In this document: positions 55,526 through 63,811 of the stretch, one piece after another
Layout: every line of letters begins with the position of its first letter
Numbering within the stretch: the first letter of the stretch is position 1
Assembly (NCBI RefSeq): GCF_048020265.1
Contig: NZ_CP171843.1
Location: 1,550,001 to 1,614,000 of the forward strand
DNA from: Limnohabitans_A sp048020265
Lineage (GTDB): Bacteria; Pseudomonadota; Gammaproteobacteria; Burkholderiales; Burkholderiaceae_C
Direction: 5' to 3'
Length of the DNA: 64,000 nt
Program-made: the position numbers and the translations under genes
Notes under the pieces: model-generated
The model's database searches: none
What the model saw: the letters and a program-made list of their open reading frames with translations, nothing else
Told to the model about the DNA's origin: nothing

Positions 55526-56785
55526 ATGAACAAGCACATCGTGATCATTGGCGGCGGCATCACCGGCGTCACCAGCGCCTACGCCCTGGCCCAGCAAGGC
55601 ATCCAGGTCACCCTGATCGAGAAAAACCGCTACCCCGGCATGGAAACCTCCTACGCCAATGGCGGGCAATTATCGGCCTCCAACGCCGAAGTCTGGACCC
55701 ACCCGTCCACGATCATCAAAGGCCTCAAGTGGATGCTGAAAAGCGATGCGCCGCTTTTGATGAACCCCGCCCCCACCTGGCACAAGCTCAGCTGGATGGC
55801 CGAGTTCGTGGCCGCCATTCCCAAATATAAAGACAACACCATCGCCACGGCCAAGCTGGCGATCGAGTCGCGCGAGCACCACTTTGCCTGGGCCAAGGCC
55901 GAGGGCATCGACTTCGACCACAAGCGCGAAGGCATCCTGCACATTTACCGCGACAAAAAAGGCTTTGACCACGCGGGCGAAGTCTCCAAGCTGCTGGCCC
56001 AAGGCGGCCTGCCCCGCCGCGCCGTCACCCCCGACGAAATGAAAACCATCGAGCCGACCCTGCAAGGCCAGTACTACGGCGGCTACTTCACCGAGAGCGA
56101 CTCGACAGGTGACATCCACAAATTCACTTTTGGCCTGGCCAAAGCCTGCGAGCGCCTGGGCGTGAAGATCCTGACCGAGCACCAGGTGCTGAATGTGGCC
56201 TCGAACGGCCAAACCGCCACCGTGCAAGTGCAGCACGCGGGCCAAACCGAAACCCTGAGCTTTGACGGCATCGTCATTTGCGCAGGCGTGCACGGCCGCC
56301 GCTTGGCCGCCCAATTGGGCGACCGTCTGAACATTTACCCTGTCAAAGGCTACTCGATCACCGTGGGCCTGAACGATGCCGCCAGCCAGGCCGCTGCGCC
56401 GCAAGTCAGTCTGCTCGATGACGAGACCAAGCTGGTGACCAGCCGCCTGGGCGCAGACCGCTTCCGCGTCGCGGGCACGGCCGAGTTCAACGGCATCGAC
56501 CTGGACATCCGCGCCGACCGCATCAAGCCGCTGGTCAACTGGGTCAACGAATGCTTCCCTGGCGTGGACACCCGCCGCGTCGAGCCTTGGGCCGGTCTGC
56601 GCCCCATGATGCCCAACATGCTCCCGCGCGTGGGCGCAGGCAAAAAGGCCAACGTGTTCTACAACACCGGCCACGGCCACCTGGGCTGGACCCTCAGCGC
56701 CATCACGGCGCACCAGCTGGCAGGGCATGTGATGGCGGCCATGAAGGACAATGTGCGCTCTTTCATGACCCCCGCCACCGCCTGA
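55526..56785 (+). CDS. DadA-like FAD-dependent amino-acid dehydrogenase under a glycine riboswitch
   Basis: The 419-residue flavoprotein starts with HIVIIGGGITGVTSAYALAQQGIQVTLIEKNRYPGMETSYANGGQLSASNAEVW, the FAD-binding and GGQLS signature of D-amino-acid dehydrogenases (DadA). It continues with FTESDSTGDIHKFTFGLAKACERLGV, and ends with EPWAGLRPMMPNMLPRVG and NTGHGHLGWTLS. DadA enzymes oxidise D-amino acids and pass electrons to quinone; some relatives act on glycine or sarcosine. The glycine riboswitch in front argues for glycine, or a glycine-derived compound, as the physiological substrate. A GNAT gene follows after two bases. Confidence 0.85.
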   Translation: MNKHIVIIGGGITGVTSAYALAQQGIQVTLIEKNRYPGMETSYANGGQLSASNAEVWTHPSTIIKGLKWMLKSDAPLLMNPAPTWHKLSWMAEFVAAIPKYKDNTIATAKLAIESREHHFAWAKAEGIDFDHKREGILHIYRDKKGFDHAGEVSKLLAQGGLPRRAVTPDEMKTIEPTLQGQYYGGYFTESDSTGDIHKFTFGLAKACERLGVKILTEHQVLNVASNGQTATVQVQHAGQTETLSFDGIVICAGVHGRRLAAQLGDRLNIYPVKGYSITVGLNDAASQAAAPQVSLLDDETKLVTSRLGADRFRVAGTAEFNGIDLDIRADRIKPLVNWVNECFPGVDTRRVEPWAGLRPMMPNMLPRVGAGKKANVFYNTGHGHLGWTLSAITAHQLAGHVMAAMKDNVRSFMTPATA

Positions 56786-56787
56786 CC

Positions 56788-57303
56788 ATGCCGCTTCACA
56801 TCCTGCCCGTCGATTACCAAAACCCAGCCCACCGCAACGCGCTGGTGATGCTGCTGAACGCCTACGCCCAAGACCCCATGGGCGGGGGCGAAGGACTGGC
56901 GCAGGATGTGAAAGATCGCTTGTGCGATGACCTGGCCGCACGCAGCGATGCGGCCAGCTTCATCGCCTGGCTGGACGATGCGCCTGTGGGCCTGGTCAAT
57001 TGCATCGAGGGTTATTCAACCTTCAAAGCACAGCCCCTGATGAACATCCACGACATCGCCGTGCTGCCCGGGCACCGGGGTGCAGGGGTCGGCCAGGCTT
57101 TGCTGGCCGCTGCCGAGCAACATGCGCGGGCGCGTGGCTGCTGCAAGCTCACTCTGGAGGTGCTGACGGGCAATGCGCGGGCTTTGAAGAGTTACCTGGG
57201 TTTTGGTTTTGAGCCCTATGCGCTGGACCCCGCTGCGGGTCAGGCCAGCTTCATGCAGAAGTGGCTTTCGCCAGCTGCCACTGCTCCTTCAGCCAACGCT
57301 TGA
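56788..57303 (+). CDS. GNAT-family N-acetyltransferase
   Basis: The 171-residue product has the GNAT core: FIAWLDDAPVGLVNCIEG, then MNIHDIAVLPGHRGAGVGQALLAAAEQHARARGCCKLTLEVLTGNARALKSYLGFGF, with the acetyl-CoA-binding RGAGVG loop and the C-terminal ALKSYLGFGF motif. The substrate is unknown. It starts two bases after the DadA-like gene and so belongs to the glycine-riboswitch transcript, suggesting an amino-acid-related substrate. Its end overlaps the convergent J-domain gene by 53 bases. Confidence 0.87.
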   Translation: MPLHILPVDYQNPAHRNALVMLLNAYAQDPMGGGEGLAQDVKDRLCDDLAARSDAASFIAWLDDAPVGLVNCIEGYSTFKAQPLMNIHDIAVLPGHRGAGVGQALLAAAEQHARARGCCKLTLEVLTGNARALKSYLGFGFEPYALDPAAGQASFMQKWLSPAATAPSANA

Positions 57304-58411
57304 GTTCAGCCTCGTTCTGAATGCGGCGCAAATCGGCCGCCAGGCTATCGGCGCTGTGGCGCTGGTCGGCCTGGATGCGCTGCAGGGCTTGCGTCATCGC
57401 CGCCTCGTCCACATCGGCACCCACCGGCACGCACAGCTCTTGGCTCAAACGGCTTTGCAACTGGTCCAAATCGTCCTCCAACGCGGCGACCTGTTCCTTC
57501 AACAGCGAAGCCATGGCGATCAGCTGGGCATCGGCCATGCGGGTGGCGTTTTGCGGATTGACCTGCGTCACCTGCATTTGCAGGCGCAGCAAGGTGCTCA
57601 GCTCATTTTTTTCATAAGCGGCATTGACCTCGCTCATCAACGCGGTTTTGCGCAGGCGCTCTTGTTCGTCGGGCTCGCGGTCCGGATGCAAGGCGCTGGC
57701 CAGTTGTCGGAACACTGTGCGGATGGCGCTTTTGGCATCGGCCTCGCGCAGCACTGCAGGCGGCGCCTCGCCTTTTTCAGCCGCAGCACTTTTCTTTTGG
57801 GCTTGTTTGTGTGCTTTTTTGGCCGCACGCTTGGCCGCCTTGCGCTGCTCGTCGGCCTCTTGCTGGCGTTGCCACTGGCGCATGCCCGCTTGCATCATCT
57901 CTTCGGGTGTCTGGTATTGGCTGGGATTTTCAATCGGCTGGCCCAGCGCTTCTTCGATGCGCTCGCGCAGGCGCTGCGCCGCCTCGGCCTGCTCTTGGGC
58001 CGCTTCCTGAGTGTCCTCATCGCTCACATACAAGTCGGCCAGTGCCTGCACTTGAGGGTCGGCGCTGGCGGCCAATTGGTCGATCAAGCCTCGCACCAGT
58101 CCTCGGGCCATGCGTTGCTGGCGCTCGGTGAAGTCGGCCGTTTGCAGGCGCTCATGCACAAAGAGCAGCAGGCTTTTGCGGTGGGCCTGCGCCAGCTGCA
58201 CCGACTCGCGCAAGGCCTGAATGTGCGCGTAACGGTGCCGGTCCGACCAAGCCTGCAGGCGCTCAATCTGGCCGGAGAGCTGCTCGATGCGGGCCAGCAA
58301 GGCATTGAAGCGCTGCTGGGCGGGCGTGAGCGGGGCTTGGTCGCCGGGCTGGACCATTAAGGCAGATAGGGAGACGGCAGCGTCTTGGGGCGCTTCGGGC
58401 GGGGAGATCAT
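57251..58411 (-). CDS. J-domain protein with C-terminal J segment
   Basis: The 386-residue protein is mostly helical. Residues about 100-210 are rich in glutamine, alanine, glutamate and lysine and look like coiled coil, including a basic RKAAKRAAKKAHKQAQKK run. A J-domain-like segment follows (IRTVFRQLASALHPDREPDEQERLRKTALMSEVNAAYEKNELSTLL) with the HPD tripeptide that stimulates Hsp70 ATPase. Unlike DnaJ, the J segment is near the C-terminal third, and no G/F region or zinc finger is present. Its client is unknown. The frame is open to 58669, but MISPPEAP at 58411 is taken as start. It is divergent from a radical SAM gene. Confidence 0.8.
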   Translation of the reverse strand: MISPPEAPQDAAVSLSALMVQPGDQAPLTPAQQRFNALLARIEQLSGQIERLQAWSDRHRYAHIQALRESVQLAQAHRKSLLLFVHERLQTADFTERQQRMARGLVRGLIDQLAASADPQVQALADLYVSDEDTQEAAQEQAEAAQRLRERIEEALGQPIENPSQYQTPEEMMQAGMRQWQRQQEADEQRKAAKRAAKKAHKQAQKKSAAAEKGEAPPAVLREADAKSAIRTVFRQLASALHPDREPDEQERLRKTALMSEVNAAYEKNELSTLLRLQMQVTQVNPQNATRMADAQLIAMASLLKEQVAALEDDLDQLQSRLSQELCVPVGADVDEAAMTQALQRIQADQRHSADSLAADLRRIQNEAELKRWLKEQWQLAKATSA

Positions 58412-58543
58412 TGAAAAGAGTGGAGCGAAGACCGATGGGCTGCTGGATGTTAACCCCCCGTGGGAGGCCGCCCCTGCGGCCGAATGCAGGAAGGGGCTTG
58501 GCCAGTCGATAATCCCCCCACCGATTCGACAAGCACCTGCCTG

Positions 58544-60469
58544 ATGCCCAGCCCCACCCCGTTCAAAGTGCTCAGCCTCATCCCGCCGATGACGCAGCTG
58601 AACACGCCCTACCCGTCCACGGCCTACCTGACGGGTTTTTTGCGTTCGCGTGGCTTTGATGCGGTGCAAGAGGACTTGGCCCTGGCCACCGTGCTGGCAT
58701 TGCTGAACAAAAAGGGGCTGACCAATTTGCGCAACGTGGCGCTGGCCTTGCCCGTTGAAGAGCGCTCAGGTCCGGTGAATTTTTTCCTCGACCATTTCAA
58801 CGATTACGCCGTCAGCATCGACCCGGTCATCGCGTTTTTGCAAGGCCGCGACAGCACGCTCAGCCACCGCATCGCTGGCCGGGGCTTTTTGCCCGAAGGC
58901 CCGCGCTTTGCGGCGCTGGACGCCTACGACGACGATGGCACGGGCGACCCGATTGGCTGGGCTTTTGGCGCTTTGGGCCAGACCGACCGCGCCCGGCACC
59001 TGGCCACGCTGTACCTGAACGATTTGGCCGATGTGCTACGCGACGCCGTGGACGAAGGCTTTGAATTTGTGCGCTACGCCGAGCGCCTGGCCGCCAGCCA
59101 GCCCAGCTTTGACGCACTGGCCGAGGCCTTGGCAGAGCCCCCCAACCTGATCGACACCACGCTGGAGCGCCTGGCCTTGCAAGCCATTGAACGCCACCAG
59201 CCGCAACTGGTGCTGCTGTCCGTGCCCTTCCCCGGCTCGGTCTATGCGGCCTTTCGCATCGCCCAATGCATCAAGCGCTCGCACCCGCACATCCGCATTG
59301 GCTTGGGCGGCGGCTTTGTGAACACCGAGCTGCGTGAACTGAAAGACGCCCGCGTGTTTGACCATGTGGATTTCGTCACGCTGGACGGCGGCGAGCGCCC
59401 GCTACTCAGCCTGATCGAGCACCTGCAAGGACAGCGCAGCCTGCAGCGCCTGCAACGCACCTTTGTGCGCAACGACGCAGGCCAGGTGCAGTACATCAAC
59501 TTGGCTGAGCCCGACATCCCTTTTGAAGAGGTGGGCACGCCCACCTGGGACGGTTTGCCGCTGCACCAGTATTTGTCGCTGCTCGACATGCTCAACCCGA
59601 TGAACCGGCTGTGGAGCGACGGCCGCTGGAACAAACTCACCGTGGCGCACGGCTGCTACTGGAAGAAATGCAGCTTTTGCGACGTGAGCCTGGACTACAT
59701 CAGCCGCTACGAGACCGCGCAGGCCAGCACCCTGGTGGACCGCATCGAGCAGATCGTAGCCGAGACGGGCCAGACCGGCTTTCACTTTGTGGACGAAGCC
59801 GCGCCACCCAAAGCCCTGAAAGCCTTGGCCGAAGAACTGCTGCGCCGGGGCGTTCAAATCTCCTGGTGGGGCAACATCCGCTTTGAGAAAACCTTCACCC
59901 CCGAGCTGTGCGACTTGCTGGCCCAAAGCGGCTGCATCGCCATGTCGGGTGGCCTCGAAGTCGCATCCGACCGTTTGCTCAATCTCATGAAAAAAGGCGT
60001 CTCGGTCGAGCAGGTGGCGCAGGTCACCAAAGGTTTTGCCGATGCGGGCGTGCTGGTGCACGCCTACCTGATGTACGGCTTTCCAACACAAACCGTGCAG
60101 GACACGGTGGACGCGCTCGAATACGTGCGCCAGTTGTTTGAAAACGGCTGCATCCACAGCGGTTTTTTCCACCGCTTTGTGTGCACGGTGCATTCACCCG
60201 TGGGCCAAAACCCCGAGGCTTATGGCGTGCAACTCTTGCCCCTGCCCGAAGGCACGTTCGCCAAAAACGATGTGGGTTTTGTCGACCCGACGCCCATGCC
60301 ACCCGGCGTAGACCACGACCTGCTGGGCCAGGGCCTCAAAAAAGCCATCTACAACTTCATGCACGGCGTGGGGGTAGACGCCGATGTGCGCCAGTGGTTT
60401 GAGCTTCCCAAAGGCCAATGCCCGAAACCGACGGTGCCGCGCCACAAGATAGCCCGGGCATTGGGCTGA
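58544..60469 (+). CDS. Cobalamin-type radical SAM protein with C-x4-C-x2-C motif
   Basis: The 641-residue product has an N-terminal half with a possible B12-binding Rossmann segment (LVLLSVPFPGSVYAAFRIAQCIK followed by IGLGGGFVNTELRE, about residues 220-270). A radical SAM barrel follows, with HGCYWKKCSFCDVSLDYISRYE carrying Cys371, Cys376 and Cys379, then GFHFVDEAAPPKALKALAEELLRRG and GCIAMSGGLEVASDRLLNLMKKGVSVEQV. The cysteine spacing is C-x4-C-x2-C instead of the usual C-x3-C-x2-C. The reaction is unknown. The ATG at 58544 is preferred; the frame is open from 58460. It stands alone, divergent from the J-domain gene. Confidence 0.8.
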   Translation: MPSPTPFKVLSLIPPMTQLNTPYPSTAYLTGFLRSRGFDAVQEDLALATVLALLNKKGLTNLRNVALALPVEERSGPVNFFLDHFNDYAVSIDPVIAFLQGRDSTLSHRIAGRGFLPEGPRFAALDAYDDDGTGDPIGWAFGALGQTDRARHLATLYLNDLADVLRDAVDEGFEFVRYAERLAASQPSFDALAEALAEPPNLIDTTLERLALQAIERHQPQLVLLSVPFPGSVYAAFRIAQCIKRSHPHIRIGLGGGFVNTELRELKDARVFDHVDFVTLDGGERPLLSLIEHLQGQRSLQRLQRTFVRNDAGQVQYINLAEPDIPFEEVGTPTWDGLPLHQYLSLLDMLNPMNRLWSDGRWNKLTVAHGCYWKKCSFCDVSLDYISRYETAQASTLVDRIEQIVAETGQTGFHFVDEAAPPKALKALAEELLRRGVQISWWGNIRFEKTFTPELCDLLAQSGCIAMSGGLEVASDRLLNLMKKGVSVEQVAQVTKGFADAGVLVHAYLMYGFPTQTVQDTVDALEYVRQLFENGCIHSGFFHRFVCTVHSPVGQNPEAYGVQLLPLPEGTFAKNDVGFVDPTPMPPGVDHDLLGQGLKKAIYNFMHGVGVDADVRQWFELPKGQCPKPTVPRHKIARALG

Positions 60470-60621
60470 TGCTGGCCCCTCAAACATTGCTGAAATATTG
60501 AGCACGGCCCACCAAACCAACAGGCATGCGGGTCTCAGGGCTTGTTCATGCACTTATCCACAGCTTGGCGCACAGTTGACGGGGGTAAACCCGGGCAGCG
60601 TCAGCCAGCGCACCGACACGC

Positions 60622-61257
60622 TCATCGGCTGGCTGCCATCAAGGCGGCAAAGCCCACGAACACACCCCCAGTGACGCGGTTGAAATTTTTCAGCACGTGG
60701 GCTTGCTGAAGGTATCGCGAGAGTTTGTGGCCGCTGATGGCGTAGACCAGGTACCAGCTGACCTCGATCACGGTGAACGTGGTCAGCAAAATGACAAACT
60801 GGGTCAGCGCAGGCCACTCAGGCTGGATGAATTGCGGGAAGAACGCCGCTGAAAACACAATCGCTTTGGGGTTGCTGGCCGCCACCGCCAAGCCTTGGCG
60901 ATAAAAAGAAGCGTCGCTGCGCTCGGGCGACGGCTGAGCACTGACAACCTCAGCGGCTGGACCGGAGAAATCCGCCACCCACAGTTTGTAGCCCAGATAC
61001 GCCAAATAGGCCGCACCCAGATAACGCAGCACATCGAACACCGTTGGGAAGGCGTGCAGCAAAGCGCCCAAGCCTACCGCCGAAATGCTCATCATGCACA
61101 GCAGGGCGGTCATGCAACCTGCCATCGTCATGACAGCCGCTCGCAAGCCAAATCGCGCACCGTGGCTCATCACCAGCAACATATTGGGCCCCGGCGTGGC
61201 CGACACCACAAAGGTCATCACGACAAAGAGCCACCACGCCTGCACACCCATACACAT
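60622..61257 (-). CDS. LysE/RhtB-family exporter
   Basis: The 211-residue inner-membrane protein has about six helices. FVVSATPGPNMLLVMSHGARFGLRAAVMTMAGCMTALL is the family signature, and YLGAAYLAYLGYKLW and NPKAIVFSAAFFPQFI are typical later segments. These exporters expel amino acids such as threonine, homoserine or leucine; the substrate here is not known. Starts at 61257 or 61251 are both possible. The 152-base gap before it (60470-60621) holds a perfect TTATCCACA (60554-60562) but nothing else I can name. Confidence 0.9.
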   Translation of the reverse strand: MCMGVQAWWLFVVMTFVVSATPGPNMLLVMSHGARFGLRAAVMTMAGCMTALLCMMSISAVGLGALLHAFPTVFDVLRYLGAAYLAYLGYKLWVADFSGPAAEVVSAQPSPERSDASFYRQGLAVAASNPKAIVFSAAFFPQFIQPEWPALTQFVILLTTFTVIEVSWYLVYAISGHKLSRYLQQAHVLKNFNRVTGGVFVGFAALMAASR

Positions 61258-61324
61258 CCCTGGTTTTTTAAGGTCTGCACGGATTGTCCACCAGGCCGCA
61301 GGCCCGTCTCAGCGCCTGAGCCAG

Positions 61325-62023
61325 TCACCAGGGAATGTTTTGCCCCTGGTGGTCCACAAACTGTGCACGCCCAGCGGGTTGCAAGGCGTCCAGTGCGACC
61401 AGCAAACGCCGCGCCGCCTCATCGGGGCGCAGGGCATCGTCGCCCACAAAAGGCTGGCTCAGGGCCGACTGCACCGTGCCCGGCTGCAAGGCCACCACCA
61501 CCGCCATCGGCCTGCGGCGAGCCACTTCGATGGCAGCCGTCTGCAGCAGCATGTTGAGCGCGGCCTTGGCGGCGCGGTAACCGTACCAGCCGCCTTTGCG
61601 GTTGTCTTCGATGCTGCCAACACGCGCGGACAACTTGCCCCAGATGACGCGCTGCCCCGGTGCCAGTAAAGGCACAAAGTGTTTGAGCAACAGACCTGGC
61701 CCCACCGCATTGAGTTGCAGCGTGGCCAGCAAATGCGCAGCATCCAGCTCGTCCAGCCGTTTTTCAGGGCCGCGCCCGTTCACGGTGAGTGCACCCGTGG
61801 CGTCCAGCACCAGATGGAACGGCCCTTGCGCAGCCACCGCTTTCGCACAGTTGGCGATGCTGGCTTCGCTGAGTAAATCCAGCCCCGGCGTGCTTTGGCG
61901 TGACACGCCCAGCGCCAAGGCGCAGCGCGGATCGCCTTGCAGCTGCTGTTGCAGGGCGCTGCCAATGGCGCCGCTCGCGCCGATCACCAGGGCGCGGTAG
62001 CCCTCCGGCAGGGAATGCATCAT
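61325..62023 (-). CDS. Short-chain dehydrogenase (CsgA-like)
   Basis: The 232-residue SDR has YRALVIGASGAIGSALQQQL at the N-terminus, LVLDATGALTV in place of NNAG, and YGYRAAKAALNMLLQTAA with the catalytic Y-x3-K. It is the short, atypical SDR form similar to C-factor-like proteins. Its ATG overlaps the stop of the SUMF1-domain gene by four bases. It ends the minus-strand five-gene operon. No substrate can be given. Confidence 0.85.
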   Translation of the reverse strand: MMHSLPEGYRALVIGASGAIGSALQQQLQGDPRCALALGVSRQSTPGLDLLSEASIANCAKAVAAQGPFHLVLDATGALTVNGRGPEKRLDELDAAHLLATLQLNAVGPGLLLKHFVPLLAPGQRVIWGKLSARVGSIEDNRKGGWYGYRAAKAALNMLLQTAAIEVARRRPMAVVVALQPGTVQSALSQPFVGDDALRPDEAARRLLVALDALQPAGRAQFVDHQGQNIPW

Positions 62024-62787
62024 GACGGTATCTTGCCCGGGTTTGGATTTTTCGGCGGGAGATCATAGGCACAGCGAAAGCCGATGTAGACCGCGTAAAA
62101 ATCAGCCGGTTTGAAGGCCTGCACATCGCCTTTCATGTTGAACGCGCCATACCACCAAGAGCCACCCACCGTGCGTCGTTCTTGGCCTCGGGCATCGGTG
62201 GTCCACTCCCACACATTGGCGCCCATGTCGTACAGGCCGTTCACGCCCTGGCGCGTGGCGCCGGCAGGCGCGGCTCTGGGCCAGGGGTCGGTGTCGCTGG
62301 TGTTGGCGCCTTGCGGGCTGTCGCCCGTGGTCCAAGGGTAGGTGCGGCCCATGACCCAGGGCGCAGGCGGCGCGTCGCGCAGCTCGGTGAATCCCGCCTT
62401 TTGCCATTCGGCCCCGGTGGGCAAGCGCCCCCCGGCCCAGCGGCAATAAGCCTCCGCCTCGGCAAAGTCCAGGTGCACGGCGGGCATTTCCGGGCTCGTG
62501 GGCACGCCATCGGGCCTGCGCCAGGACCAGCCGGGGCGGCGCTCCCAACCTGCGCCGTATTCAAAACCACCGCCCTCTTTTTCGGCCCGGGTCACGGTGC
62601 CGGTGGCCCGCACATAGCGCTCAAACTGACCGATGGTGACTTCGGTGCGGTCAATGGCCCAGTCGCCCAAAACCACTTTGTCAGGCACTCTTTCAGTCAA
62701 GGCTTGACCCGTTTGGGCTTGCGCCACAGGCCCGCCCAGCGTGGCCAAGCTGGCCAGCAGCACAACAGAAACACCCCGCAGCTTCAT
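62020..62787 (-). CDS. Secreted SUMF1/FGE-fold domain protein lacking catalytic cysteines
   Basis: The 255-residue product has a signal peptide (MKLRGVSVVLLASLATLGG, cleavage after AQA) and a formylglycine-generating-enzyme sulfatase-modifying domain: WAIDRTEVTIGQFERYVRATG, AVHLDFAEAEAYCRWAGGRLPTGAEWQKAG, GLYDMGANVWEWTTDARG, RTVGGSWWYG and IGFRCAYDLPP. The CxRxRC-type pair of catalytic cysteines of true FGE is not present, so sulfatase activation is unlikely and a structural or ligand-binding role is more probable. The frame is open to 63126, but the ATG at 62787 overlaps the DUF393 stop by four bases. Confidence 0.82.
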   Translation of the reverse strand: MKLRGVSVVLLASLATLGGPVAQAQTGQALTERVPDKVVLGDWAIDRTEVTIGQFERYVRATGTVTRAEKEGGGFEYGAGWERRPGWSWRRPDGVPTSPEMPAVHLDFAEAEAYCRWAGGRLPTGAEWQKAGFTELRDAPPAPWVMGRTYPWTTGDSPQGANTSDTDPWPRAAPAGATRQGVNGLYDMGANVWEWTTDARGQERRTVGGSWWYGAFNMKGDVQAFKPADFYAVYIGFRCAYDLPPKNPNPGKIPS

Positions 62788-63167
62788 GACACTTTCTCCT
62801 CGCCCACCCAGCGCCGCACCCACTGTTGCAGGCGCGGGCGCAGCGGCAAAAACAAACGGTAAGCCCCCTCGAACACCCACGACATCGGTGGCCAGGCCGA
62901 CAACCAGCCCAACCAACGCCAGCCCGGAAACAACCGCCACATCTGCGAAAACGCCGCCGCACCGCTGAACAAGCGGCCCTGCGCGTCTCGCACATGGAAA
63001 CGCGCCATGGCCTGCGCACAACTGAGCGTGCCCAAGTCGGCCCCGGTGCTCACGTCCACCCAATCCACGCTCGCCGCCTGAGGCAGGCGGCGGTAAATGG
63101 CGATTTCGCGGCGGCACAAGGGGCAAGAGCCGTCAAAGTAAACCGTCAGGCGGTGCAGCGTGCTCAT
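62784..63167 (-). CDS. DUF393 (DCC family) thiol-disulfide-like protein
   Basis: The 127-residue product has the DCC-family start LTVYFDGSCPLCRREIAIYRRL with the CxxC pair, then DVSTGADLGTLSCAQAMARFHVRDAQGRLFSGAAAFSQMW, matching DUF393. Two C-terminal hydrophobic stretches (WLGWLSAWPPMSWVFEGAYRLFLPL) suggest membrane association. The function is unknown; the CPLC motif suggests redox activity. It overlaps both neighbours by four bases in the coupled operon. Confidence 0.85.
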   Translation of the reverse strand: MSTLHRLTVYFDGSCPLCRREIAIYRRLPQAASVDWVDVSTGADLGTLSCAQAMARFHVRDAQGRLFSGAAAFSQMWRLFPGWRWLGWLSAWPPMSWVFEGAYRLFLPLRPRLQQWVRRWVGEEKVS

Positions 63168-63808
63168 GCGGCCAGGTCTCCACGGGCCAACAAGCTGCCC
63201 TGGCGGTCCACCACAAAACCTTCGCCCAGCCCCGGGTAGGCCCCGGTCAAGCCGGTCATGATGACCTGGTGCGTGACCCAGACCTCGGTGCGCCCGGCAG
63301 GCAGTGCTTGCAAGCGCTCACGCAAAGCCTGTTGCTGAGCGGCCGGGTCACCCTGCCCGGCAAAGGTGCTGTTGAGCGCGGGCCAGTCCTCATAAATACC
63401 GAAAGCCAAGCGCGCCGTGTCCTGGCAGCGGCACCACTGGCTGCTGCGCACCGCGTCGGGCTTGAAGTTCTGCGCTTGCAACCACGCCCCCAAGGCCCGC
63501 GAAGCTTGACGCCCCGCCTCGCTCAGGTTGCGCTGCGTGCGGCACTGACCGATCACAAAACCCGGCGGATCGCCGATGCCTGATTCGGTGGCGGCGTGGC
63601 GGATGAGCAGCACACCGCCGCTCTTGCGCCATGCGGCCAACAGTTCGGCCTTCGATGCACGGCGTTCGGTTTGTGCCATCGCCGGACCACCCAGCCCATA
63701 CAGTGGCAGCAGACCTGCGGCCGAACGGGTCAGCAAGGCCCGCCGATTCAGGCTGAGCCGAGCCGTGGAGGGGTCAGAAAAATCAGCTGAAAGCGGGTCT
63801 AGGCGCAT
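63164..63808 (-). CDS. Exported histidine-phosphatase-superfamily protein
   Basis: The 214-residue product has a twin-arginine-like leader (NRRALLTRSAAGLLPLYGLGGPAMAQ) and the phosphohistidine motif LLIRHAATESG. A second conserved histidine is in WVTHQVIMTGLTG, and the RSSQWCRCQDTARLAFG segment holds the arginine and serine of the active site. The substrate is unknown. Export suggests a periplasmic phosphatase. Its ATG is three bases from the stop of the upstream gene and its stop overlaps the DUF393 start by four bases. Confidence 0.85.
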   Translation of the reverse strand: MRLDPLSADFSDPSTARLSLNRRALLTRSAAGLLPLYGLGGPAMAQTERRASKAELLAAWRKSGGVLLIRHAATESGIGDPPGFVIGQCRTQRNLSEAGRQASRALGAWLQAQNFKPDAVRSSQWCRCQDTARLAFGIYEDWPALNSTFAGQGDPAAQQQALRERLQALPAGRTEVWVTHQVIMTGLTGAYPGLGEGFVVDRQGSLLARGDLAA

Positions 63809-63811
63809 GGC

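Noticed and set aside
60554..60562. Perfect DnaA box TTATCCACA between the radical SAM and LysE genes
   Set aside because: It is single, with no AT-rich unwinding region or dnaA/dnaN neighbours, so it is not evidence for an origin; it could be a titration site or chance.
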